Positions 41,312-48,600 of a DNA stretch of 57,830 bases are shown piece by piece; positions within the stretch are counted from its first letter, which is position 1; each line of letters opens with the position of its first letter. Origin of the DNA: an uncultured Collinsella sp. (GTDB lineage: Bacteria; Actinomycetota; Coriobacteriia; Coriobacteriales; Coriobacteriaceae). The stretch lies in NCBI GenBank assembly GCA_934630855.1, contig CAKTWW010000008.1, positions 1 to 57,830 on the forward strand, given 5' to 3'. The notes under the pieces were generated by a model that was not told where the DNA came from, searched no databases, and was given only the letters and a program-made list of their open reading frames with translations. A program made the position numbers and the translations under genes.

Positions 41312-43045
41312 ATGGCGAACGACAGCAAGACATGGCGGTGCGGAAAGTACGAGCTCAGCTTTGACCGTCCGCGCATCATGGGCGTCCTCAACGTGACGCC
41401 CGATTCGTTTAGCGATGGCGGCGAGCACTTCGATCCGGATGCCGCCATCGAGTATGGCTTGGCGATGCTCGATGCCGGTGCCGACATCATCGACGTGGGC
41501 GGCGAGTCCACCCGTCCCGGTTTTACCCCGGTCAACCCCGACGAGGAGGCCCGTCGCGTGCTGCCCGTGGTGCGCGCACTGGCCAAGGAAGGTGCCATCG
41601 TCTCGATCGACACGCGTCATGTGGCAGTTGCCAAGGCTGCCGTGCGCTGTGGCGCCTCGATTGTCAATGACGTGACGGGCTTCACCGACCCCAAGATGAT
41701 CGAGTTTGTTAAGACGAGCACTTGCGGCGTCATCGTGATGCACGCCGGTGAGGTCGCTGCTCCCGCACGTACGCATGCGACGGTGCAGCTCGATACCTCT
41801 GCCGCGGCGTTTGTTGCCGAGAAGGCGCGCGAGGCGGCTGCTGAGGCCGCGCGCGAGGCCGAGAAGCCGGCTCGCCGCCGTCGCGGCAAGTTGCTGGGCG
41901 AACCCAAGGCGGAGGCCAAGCTTCCGGGTGGCGTGGTGCAGCCCTCGCTTCCGTTTGGCGAGCCGGAGCCCGCGCCCGAACCCGCAACCGAGCAGGAGGT
42001 CGTCGAGCAGGCCGCGCCTGCCTCTGACGCCGCCGCGCCCGAGGCCACGCCTGCACCCGCCGAGGCAACACCGGAACCCAACGACCACCTGGCCGCCATG
42101 ATGCGCCGTAGCGCCCGCCGCGAGGAGGCGTATGTGCCCACCTCACAGCTCCGTCGCTTCACCCTGCCCGATTCGGCGCCCATCATGCGCCGTGTTATGG
42201 GCTTCCTTTCCGACCAGGCACGCACGCTCATCCATGCCGGCGTGTCGCGCGACCGCATCTGCATCGATCCCGGCCCGGGGTTTGGCAAGTCGGCCAACGA
42301 GGACATCGTCATCCAGCGCGAGACCGCCAAGATGGCATCGCTGGGCTATCCGCTCATGTGCGCCGTGTCGCGCAAGCGCTTTGTGGGTGCCGTCTCGGGT
42401 GTGACCGAGGCCGCCGCGCGCGATGCCGCCACGTTTGGCGTGTGCCTGGGTGCCATCCAGGCCGGCGCCAACATCGTGCGCGTGCACGACGTCGCCGGCT
42501 TTGCGCAGTTTCTGAACGGTTACTGGGCCGTCGCCAAGCCGCAGCCGCGCCGTGCGTTTGTGGCCGTGGGCTCCAACCTGGGGCATCGCTGTGACAACAT
42601 CCGCGCCGCGCGCGACATGATCGCCGAGATTCCGCTCACCTGCGTGTCCAACTGTTCTCGCATCTACGAGAGCGAGCCGGCCTACGAGACGCGCCAGGAC
42701 GCGTTCGCTAACGCCGTCATCGAGATTAAGACCGAGCTGGCGCCGCTGGTGCTGCTCGACGAGCTTATGAAGATCGAGGCCGAGCTGGGCCGCGACCGTT
42801 CCAAAAAGGCCAAGGCCAACGGCCCGCGCACTATCGACCTGGACCTGCTGTGGATGGATGGCGAGACCCATGGCGGCAAAAAGCTGCGCCTGCCGCATCC
42901 GCTCATTGGCGAGCGCGACTTTGTGCTGGTGCCGCTCGAGGACCTGATGCACGATCCGGCGCGGTTCTTCCGTTACAACGGCGTCGAGGTCAAGGAGCCC
43001 GAGGATCGCGTGGGTCATATCGTGGGCGAATTGGGGCGTATGTAG
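41312..43045 (+). CDS. folP-folK: Fused dihydropteroate synthase and HPPK
   Basis: This 577-residue folate enzyme fusion has DHPS at residues about 15-405 and HPPK at about 413-577. DHPS motifs are GVLNVTPDSFSDGG, GGESTRPG, SIDTRH, NDVTG, DPGPGFGKS and SRKRFVG. HPPK motifs are FVAVGSNLGHR and GPRTIDLDLLW. The DHPS part is interrupted after VIVMHAGE by about 135 residues rich in Ala, Glu, Pro and Arg (about 150-287), with no counterpart in the usual barrel. ATG 41312 is preferred because AGGAGG lies six bases upstream. The biotin-ligase-like gene starts at the base after the stop. Confidence 0.93.
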   Translation: MANDSKTWRCGKYELSFDRPRIMGVLNVTPDSFSDGGEHFDPDAAIEYGLAMLDAGADIIDVGGESTRPGFTPVNPDEEARRVLPVVRALAKEGAIVSIDTRHVAVAKAAVRCGASIVNDVTGFTDPKMIEFVKTSTCGVIVMHAGEVAAPARTHATVQLDTSAAAFVAEKAREAAAEAAREAEKPARRRRGKLLGEPKAEAKLPGGVVQPSLPFGEPEPAPEPATEQEVVEQAAPASDAAAPEATPAPAEATPEPNDHLAAMMRRSARREEAYVPTSQLRRFTLPDSAPIMRRVMGFLSDQARTLIHAGVSRDRICIDPGPGFGKSANEDIVIQRETAKMASLGYPLMCAVSRKRFVGAVSGVTEAAARDAATFGVCLGAIQAGANIVRVHDVAGFAQFLNGYWAVAKPQPRRAFVAVGSNLGHRCDNIRAARDMIAEIPLTCVSNCSRIYESEPAYETRQDAFANAVIEIKTELAPLVLLDELMKIEAELGRDRSKKAKANGPRTIDLDLLWMDGETHGGKKLRLPHPLIGERDFVLVPLEDLMHDPARFFRYNGVEVKEPEDRVGHIVGELGRM

Positions 43046-43747
43046 ATGATTGAGATGAACGTTGTAGCCGTTGGCACTGAGCTCGACGCCGCGCGCGATG
43101 CGGGTCGCGAGGGCAAGTCCGCGGGTTGGTGCGCCTGGAGCGCCGGCGACGCATCGTTGGTATTTTCGCTGGTCGTTCGCCCCGACGTGAACATGCATGC
43201 CTTCCACGGCCTGCCGTTTGTGGCCGCGATGGGCATGATGGACGCGCTCGTGGGAACGGCTGCGGCACCGGGGCTGGGCCTTGCCGGCAAGGTGGGCATT
43301 CAGTGGCCGAGCGATATTGTGTGCGGCGCGCCCACGTTTGAAACGTCGTTTGCACGCGTCGCCGTCAACGGTGGCGCCGGTGCCGCAGGCATGTTCGGTG
43401 CCGTGACGGTGGATATTGAGCGCGCGGCGTTGAGTGAGCTTGGCGTGGATGTGGCTGACGAAGCGCTGGTCGAGGCATTGGCCGCCGCCGTGCTGGCCCG
43501 CGTGGACGCCTGGGCGGTTGTTGCCAACACGCCGCAGGGTGCTGCCGGTCCGCTGGCTCCCGTGCTGGGCGAGTACTTTGACATGGTGCCGCTGCTGGGA
43601 CGCCAAGTTGCGGCGGTGTCGCCCAACGGCCTGCCGCTCGCGGTCGGTGTGTTCGCGGGCCTGGACATCTGGGGCCGAGCGACCATCAAGACCGATGCCG
43701 GCGAGCAGGAGTTTCCGCCCGAGGCCGTGCGCATTCGCGGGTTGTAA
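43046..43747 (+). CDS. Biotin-protein-ligase-like protein, diverged
   Basis: This 233-residue protein aligns by pattern with BirA/BPL: FSLVVRPD, a helix with AAMGMMDALVG, then VGIQWPSDIVCG in place of VGLKWPNDLLVDG, and a C-terminal SH3-like MVPLLGRQVAAV...GVFAGLDIWGRATIKTD. The biotin/AMP loop GRGRxGRxW is replaced by REGKSAGWCAW, and the lysine of KWPND is Gln. Ligase activity is therefore doubtful; it may bind a ligand or modify something else. It is directly coupled to folP-folK. Confidence 0.6.
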   Translation: MIEMNVVAVGTELDAARDAGREGKSAGWCAWSAGDASLVFSLVVRPDVNMHAFHGLPFVAAMGMMDALVGTAAAPGLGLAGKVGIQWPSDIVCGAPTFETSFARVAVNGGAGAAGMFGAVTVDIERAALSELGVDVADEALVEALAAAVLARVDAWAVVANTPQGAAGPLAPVLGEYFDMVPLLGRQVAAVSPNGLPLAVGVFAGLDIWGRATIKTDAGEQEFPPEAVRIRGL

Positions 43748-43784
43748 CGCGAGGCGCCAGCGCTCAAAGATAGCGATGACAACG

Positions 43785-43818
43785 AAGCCTTTCTCGGCCT
43801 GCACCGAGGAGGGCTTTT
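43785..43818 (+). terminator. Terminator-like hairpin
   Basis: AAGCC and CTCGG pair with CCGAG and GGCTT in an interrupted stem followed by TTTTGCG. Confidence 0.6.
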
Positions 43819-43844
43819 GCGTGACTGCGGGGCGGTATCTCGGT

Positions 43845-43887
43845 CCTATTCCTCAAAATTGAAAAATATTCGATTTTGAGGAATAGG
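43845..43887. repeat. 15-bp perfect A/T-rich hairpin
   Basis: CCTATTCCTCAAAAT and ATTTTGAGGAATAGG flank a 13-nt A/T-rich loop, between the convergent biotin-ligase-like gene and coaX. There is no T-run after it. Confidence 0.7.
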
Positions 43888-43944
43888 CTTGGCGATCATT
43901 TGCGGGGACTGTGGCATCGGGCGTGTTCGACTTTGGCCCCCGCC

Positions 43945-44718
43945 CTATCCTAGCTCCTGCATGCGGCGGTAGATTTCGCAGATGCCCTTAATGGTGAGTT
44001 GGCCGTCGACTATGTCGAAGGCGTCGGTCGAATCGGCGACGATGCTGGCGAGACCGCCCGTGGCGATAACGGTGGCGTCCTCGCGGCCCAGCTCGCGCTT
44101 CATGCGCGCGACCAGGCCTTCGGCCATGGCGGCGGCACCCATCACGGCGCCGACCTTGATGCATTCCTCGGTGTCGCGGCCGATGGCGTGCTCGGGCGCC
44201 TCGAGCGGCACGCTGGCGAGCTTGGCGGCACGGGCGGCAAGTGCGTCCATGGAGATGCGGATGCCCGGCGCGATCGCTCCGCCAATGTAATAGCCGTCCT
44301 CATCGATGACGTCGATATTGGTCGCGGTGCCAAAGTCCACCACGATCGCCGGGGCGCCGTAGAAAGTTTCGGCCGCAACGGCGTTGGCGATGCGATCGGC
44401 ACCTACGGCCTGGGGGCGCGCCGCGCGCAGTTTGGTCACCGCGGCCGTCTGCGGCCCGATAACGATGGCGTCTGCCGCGATGCGGTCGGCCACGGTGTGC
44501 CACTCGCGCGAGAGCTGCGGCACCACGCCGGCGAAGGCGATCGCGTCGACCGCGTCGAGCGAGAGGTCATACATCTTAAAGAAGCCCATCAGGCGCACAT
44601 GGATTTCGTCGGCGGTATAGGAGCGGTCGGTGGGCATGCGCCACGACTGCACCAGCTCGTTTCCGTCAAACAGGCCCATGGCCGTCTGCGTGTTTCCCAT
44701 ATCGATAGCGAGCAGCAT
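43945..44718 (-). CDS. coaX: Type III pantothenate kinase
   Basis: CoaX phosphorylates pantothenate in CoA synthesis and needs a monovalent cation. It belongs to the ASKHA fold: LLAIDMGNTQTAMGLFDG at the N-terminus, GADRIANAVAA, VVDFGTATNIDVI, GYYIGGAIAPGI and a late VIATGG phosphate motif. The length of 257 residues is normal. The start at 44718 was chosen for GGGAG upstream; the longer frame has no site. Confidence 0.95.
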   Translation of the reverse strand: MLLAIDMGNTQTAMGLFDGNELVQSWRMPTDRSYTADEIHVRLMGFFKMYDLSLDAVDAIAFAGVVPQLSREWHTVADRIAADAIVIGPQTAAVTKLRAARPQAVGADRIANAVAAETFYGAPAIVVDFGTATNIDVIDEDGYYIGGAIAPGIRISMDALAARAAKLASVPLEAPEHAIGRDTEECIKVGAVMGAAAMAEGLVARMKRELGREDATVIATGGLASIVADSTDAFDIVDGQLTIKGICEIYRRMQELG

Positions 44719-44913
44719 GTCTACTCCCGGTGTCGGCGTAAAAGGACGCGCACCATTGTATACGTGCCGTCGGCGTTGGGCTGCGATTCGTTTACGGGGA
44801 CACATGGGCTGAAAGATATAAATATGAAGGAATTATGCTCTACGAGATTTTCCTTGCCGTTTACCGAACTCCCACGTAATATTCTTTCTTGCGCACATAA
44901 GGCGCCCAGACAT

Positions 44914-44990
44914 TGCGGGGTGGAGCAGTCTGGTAGCTCGCCGGGCTCATAACCCGGAGGTCGTAGGTTCAAATCCTGCCCCCGCGACCA
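44914..44990 (+). tRNA. tRNA-fMet (anticodon CAT)
   Basis: The 77-nt cloverleaf has an encoded CCA end. The acceptor arm TGCGGGG pairs with CCCCGCG, leaving a weak U1-G72 pair in keeping with an initiator. The anticodon arm CCGGG-CTCATAA-CCCGG has the three consecutive G-C pairs typical of initiator tRNAs. The T-arm contains GGTTCAAATCC. A terminator follows 10 bases later. Confidence 0.95.
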
Positions 44991-45000
44991 AGAACTTGCA

Positions 45001-45032
45001 GCTCGTCGGCCTAGCCGGCGAGCTTTTTTATT
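45001..45032 (+). terminator. Terminator of the tRNA gene
   Basis: GCTCGTCGGC pairs with GCCGGCGAGC (one G-T), followed by TTTTTT. Confidence 0.9.
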
Positions 45033-45078
45033 ACCTGGGGATTGTCTTTTCGGTCCAATCCTCACCTTCCCAAGCAAA

Positions 45079-45296
45079 ATCTCAATATGTAACAGGTAGA
45101 CCCGATTTGGGTCGATAGATGTTACAGATTGAGATTTTCCGGCAGGCAGGTTTGGTCTGTCTCGATCTGTAACATCTGAGACCGGTTTTGGCCGGTAGAT
45201 GTTACAGATCGAGACATTTGGACAGGGAGGCCCCCGTTTGTCTCGATCTGTAACAGTTAGGGGTCAAAAGTCGGTCTAGATGTTACAGATTTAGAC
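45079..45296. repeat. Array of three identical-geometry hairpins
   Basis: The same 16-bp arms as the array at 22231 occur as hairpins starting at 45079, 45159 and 45240. All loops are exactly 25 nt; the gaps are 23 and 24 nt. The first hairpin again uses the ATCTCAAT variant and is again preceded by AGCAAA, and the array again ends in GACAAACCG. Two loops hold inner stems (GACCC/GGGTC and ACCGG/CCGGT). It lies between the tRNA terminator and the enoate reductase gene; 45297-45437 holds no other feature. Confidence 0.95.
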
Positions 45297-45437
45297 AAAC
45301 CGACAGACGCCCCATCCCCATCCACCTGCCGCTACCTGCTATCCGCCGATTTCAACTGCGGCCCCGTGCCCCCATGCCATATCCTCTAGACAACTACGCG
45401 GCACCATCGCCGCCGCGCCTACAAGAGAGGAATATTC

Positions 45438-47468
45438 ATGACCGCACCTGCATCCAAGCTGCTTCAGCCCATTACGGTTGGCCCGCTCGAGCTCAAGAAC
45501 CGCATTATGTTCCCGCCGCTGACTACCGGCTACGAGGAGCGCGACGGTTCCATCGGCGAGCGCAGCCTGGCTTTTTACGAGCGCCTGGCCCGTGGCGGCG
45601 TGAGCTACATCGTCATCGGCGACGTCGCTCCCGTCATGACCGCGAGCCCCACGCCCAAGCTGGCGACCGACGCCCAGATCCCCACGTTTAAGGCGCTGGC
45701 CGACGCCGTCCACAAGCACGGCGCCAAGGTCGCGCTGCAGTTGTTCCACCCCGAGTACGACGTGCCCAGCGTCGGCCGCATGGTCATGGGTTCCATGGCC
45801 GCCGCCAAGGCCGCGCAGGAGGCCAAGGCCGCCGGCGACGAGGAGACCTTTGCCGCCAAGATGGCCGAGTCCAACGAGATCCGCAAGCAGGCCTACGCCA
45901 AACTGCACCACGACATGCAGCACTTTGTGAACGAGGCCAGCGTGGAGCAGCTCACCCAGATCAAGGAGGCCATCGCCGCCTCAGCCGCCCGCGCGCAGCA
46001 GGCCGGCATCGATGCCATCGAGGTCCACGGCGACCGTCTGGTGGGTTCGCTGTGCTCCGCGATTCTCAACAAGCGCACGGATGAGTATGGCGGCTCGTTC
46101 GAGAACCGCGTCCGCTACGCGCTGGAGGTCGTCGCCGCCATTAAGGAGGCCGCGCCGAAGCTGATGGTGGAGTACAAGCTCCCCGTGATCATGGAGAACC
46201 CCGACGGCACGCCGCGCGGCAAGGGCGGCCTGCAGCCCGACGAGGCGTGCGAGTTTGCCAAGCTGCTCGAGGGCGCCGGCATTGACATGATCCAGGTCGC
46301 GCAGGCAAACCACACCGGCAACATGGGCGACACCATTCCGCCCATGGGCGCCATGCCCTACAACTGGACGCTGCCCGTGGCAGAGCGCGTCAAGGCCCTG
46401 GTCTCCGTGCCGGTGGCAACCGTCGGCCGCGTGGTCTCGGTCGAGGCCGGCGAGAAGATCCTGGAAGACGGCTCGGCAGACATTGTCGCCTATGGCCGCT
46501 CGCTCATGTGCGACCCCGACATTGCGCTGAAGGCCGCGACCGGCGAGCCCATCCGCGAGTGCCTCAACTGCAACAAGGGCTGCGTCGATGCGATTCAAAA
46601 CCGCAAGTACATCTCGTGCGTGCTCAATGCCGAGAACGGCGACGAGGCGACCATTGCCATTAAACCGGGCGAGGGTGACAAGAAGATCGCCGTGGTGGGC
46701 GGCGGTATCGCCGGCCTGGAGGCCGCGCGCGTGGCGGCCAAGCGCGGCTATGACGTGACCGTCTACGAGGCGAGCGATCATCTGGGCGGCCAGATTGTGC
46801 TGGCGGCCGCGCCTCCGCGCAAGGACGAGATCATGCGCTCGGTCGAGTACTACGAGAAGATTCTGCCTGGCCTGGGCGTGAAGGTTGAGCTCAACCACGC
46901 CGCTACCGCCGAGGACCTTAACGCCGCCGACGCCGCGATTGTGGCCGTGGGCGCGCACGACGTGGTCATCCCCGTTCCGGGTGCCGATTCGGAGAAGGTC
47001 GTCTCGAGCTGGGACGTGCTGGCCGGCAAGGTGGAGCTCACGGGCCGCGTCGCCGTCATTGGCGGCGGCCTGGTGGGCACCGAGACTGCCGAGTACCTGC
47101 TGCAGCACGGCTGCGAGGTGGCGATCGTCGAGATGCTCGACAAGATTGCCGCGGGCGAGTCCGAGACCATTTTGCCGCTGATCATGAGCGACTTTGCCGA
47201 GCATAACGTGGAGCAGCACGTGAAGACCCGCCTGACCGCCATTACCGACGAGGGCGTGGAGGCCGTGCGTACTGCCGAGGACGGCGCCGAGGAGCCGGTG
47301 AAGATCGCCTGCGATTACGTGGTGATGGCCGTGGGTTCCAAGGCCAACGCGTTTGACCTGGACGGCGTGACGGTACCCGTGACCTGCGTGGGCGACTGCT
47401 CGGGTGAGCGCACCGCCGACATCGCGAGTGCCATCCGTACGGCGTATCACGCGGCCAACGAGCTGTAG
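45438..47468 (+). CDS. Flavin/Fe-S enoate reductase (Old Yellow Enzyme family, BaiH/FadH-like)
   Basis: This 676-residue protein has an N-terminal FMN barrel (residues 1-370; LLQPITVGPLELKNRIMF, EVHGDRLVGSLCSAILNKRTDEYGGSFENR), a [4Fe-4S] motif CLNCNKGCVDAI plus a later Cys, and a C-terminal FAD/NAD(P) domain (VVGGGIAGLEAARVAA; VIGGGLVGTETAEYL). The family reduces activated double bonds, including 2,4-dienoyl-CoA and, in gut anaerobes, bile-acid or plant intermediates. In this barrel the HGAHGYL-type active-site segment reads EVHGDRLVGSL, so the substrate may differ. It is monocistronic, with a terminator after it. Confidence 0.88.
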   Translation: MTAPASKLLQPITVGPLELKNRIMFPPLTTGYEERDGSIGERSLAFYERLARGGVSYIVIGDVAPVMTASPTPKLATDAQIPTFKALADAVHKHGAKVALQLFHPEYDVPSVGRMVMGSMAAAKAAQEAKAAGDEETFAAKMAESNEIRKQAYAKLHHDMQHFVNEASVEQLTQIKEAIAASAARAQQAGIDAIEVHGDRLVGSLCSAILNKRTDEYGGSFENRVRYALEVVAAIKEAAPKLMVEYKLPVIMENPDGTPRGKGGLQPDEACEFAKLLEGAGIDMIQVAQANHTGNMGDTIPPMGAMPYNWTLPVAERVKALVSVPVATVGRVVSVEAGEKILEDGSADIVAYGRSLMCDPDIALKAATGEPIRECLNCNKGCVDAIQNRKYISCVLNAENGDEATIAIKPGEGDKKIAVVGGGIAGLEAARVAAKRGYDVTVYEASDHLGGQIVLAAAPPRKDEIMRSVEYYEKILPGLGVKVELNHAATAEDLNAADAAIVAVGAHDVVIPVPGADSEKVVSSWDVLAGKVELTGRVAVIGGGLVGTETAEYLLQHGCEVAIVEMLDKIAAGESETILPLIMSDFAEHNVEQHVKTRLTAITDEGVEAVRTAEDGAEEPVKIACDYVVMAVGSKANAFDLDGVTVPVTCVGDCSGERTADIASAIRTAYHAANEL

Positions 47469-47542
47469 TTGAACATCGCAGTGGGACGGGGCGGTAGCAC
47501 GGATCCGCCTCGCCCGGCTGCGTCCCGACGGATATCGTTTTT

Positions 47543-47583
47543 GGGGCGGAGCCTGCAAGCACGGCAGGCCCGCCCCTTTTTTG
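47543..47583 (+). terminator. Terminator after the enoate reductase
   Basis: GGGGCGG-A-GCCTGC pairs with GGCAGGC-CCGCCCC and is followed by TTTTTT. The rest of 47469-47912 is A/T-rich with no supported gene; it probably holds the promoter of the HTH gene. Confidence 0.85.
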
Positions 47584-47912
47584 TTTCGCTTCGGTGGATG
47601 ACAATACACGGAGACCATACGGCGAGAGGCTGTTTGTTGCGTCAGAAGCTGCTCAAAATTATTGGGGGAGGGGTTAATAATTTCATCCTTCGCGTAAAAC
47701 TGCCAAAAAAGGCGGCAATTTTGTCGCCAATCCACCGCCGCCTAGCCACGCGCTAATTACCAGCGTAAATAAATGTTAAAGAATATCCGCACAATCGTTC
47801 TAAATGCCCAGATAGCGAAATTGCGATTTTCAATTAACTGTTACGCGCAAACAGCAAAATGCTACTATCTAACATGCACGCAAGAAAGCAGTTTAACGTT
47901 TAGGGCTGAGAA

Positions 47913-48317
47913 GTGGCAGGTATGTCAGAAGCAACAAGGACTCGTTCGCATGCGCCCGAGGTTAGGCAGCGCGCCGTCGAGGTCCTCCAAGAGGGGGTCG
48001 GTCATCGCGCCCTCGCCGCGGAGCTTGGCATTCCTCAGGCCACGGCTCGTCAGTGGGCCCGCGCGTATGCCGTGGGCGGTGCCGACGCCGTGCTCAACGC
48101 AGGCTCTCATCACCGCACGTATTCATACGAAGTCAAGCTCGCCGTGGTTAAGGACCGCCTGGAAAACGGCCTCACGGTTCGCGAGACCATGATCAAGCAC
48201 AAGATCCCCAGCGAGTCTTCGGTCAAGGCTTGGTGCCGCCAGTATCGCGACGGCGGTGCAGCCGCGCTGGTCGATAAGCCGCGAGGCCGCAAGCCGCGCG
48301 TTAAAAAGGCTGAGTAG
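47913..48317 (+). CDS. Orphan helix-turn-helix protein, transposase OrfA-like
   Basis: This 134-residue protein has two helix-turn-helix segments: RQRAVEVLQEGVGHRALAAELGIPQATARQWARAY (about 17-52) and VRETMIKHKIPSESSVKAWCRQYRDGG (about 87-115), and a basic tail PRGRKPRVKKAE. The layout is that of OrfA of IS3/IS150-type elements, but there is no OrfB and there are no terminal repeats, so it is either a domesticated regulator or a relic. GTG 47913 or ATG 47922 may be the start. It lies 0.3 kb before the hydrogenase operon on the same strand. Confidence 0.75.
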   Translation: MAGMSEATRTRSHAPEVRQRAVEVLQEGVGHRALAAELGIPQATARQWARAYAVGGADAVLNAGSHHRTYSYEVKLAVVKDRLENGLTVRETMIKHKIPSESSVKAWCRQYRDGGAAALVDKPRGRKPRVKKAE

Positions 48318-48329
48318 CGATCGAGATGG

Positions 48330-48352
48330 TGCGCCCGCGCGGCGCATTTTTC
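48330..48352 (+). terminator. Terminator after the HTH gene
   Basis: TGCGCC and GGCGCA form a short GC stem, followed by TTTTTC. The remainder up to 48600 holds no gene; GTTTTGTTGATTAAG near 48560 is A/T-rich and may contain the ech promoter. Confidence 0.6.
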
Positions 48353-48600
48353 TTGCCTCGCCAGCATTTCGGCCAGCCGCAGGCCCCTCGGATATCCTCC
48401 AAAGTGGCCAATAAACCGTGCGCGCCGGCACCTGCGCTCACCGGCACGACACGGAGACGCCGCCTCTTACTCCCATCCGGACAGACCCCTTACCCCACAC
48501 GTCCAAAACTCCCCAGTTGACCGAAAACCCACCACCGTGCCTCCCAATTTGAGCTATAACGTTTTGTTGATTAAGCGTTTTTGCATGGGGGAGTGATGGT

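Noticed and set aside
22231..45296. CRISPR interpretation of the hairpin arrays
   Set aside because: Repeats are 16 nt, alternate in orientation, loops resemble each other, and no cas genes are present.
47913..48317. Complete insertion sequence
   Set aside because: There is no OrfB, no terminal inverted repeats and no target duplication visible around the HTH gene.
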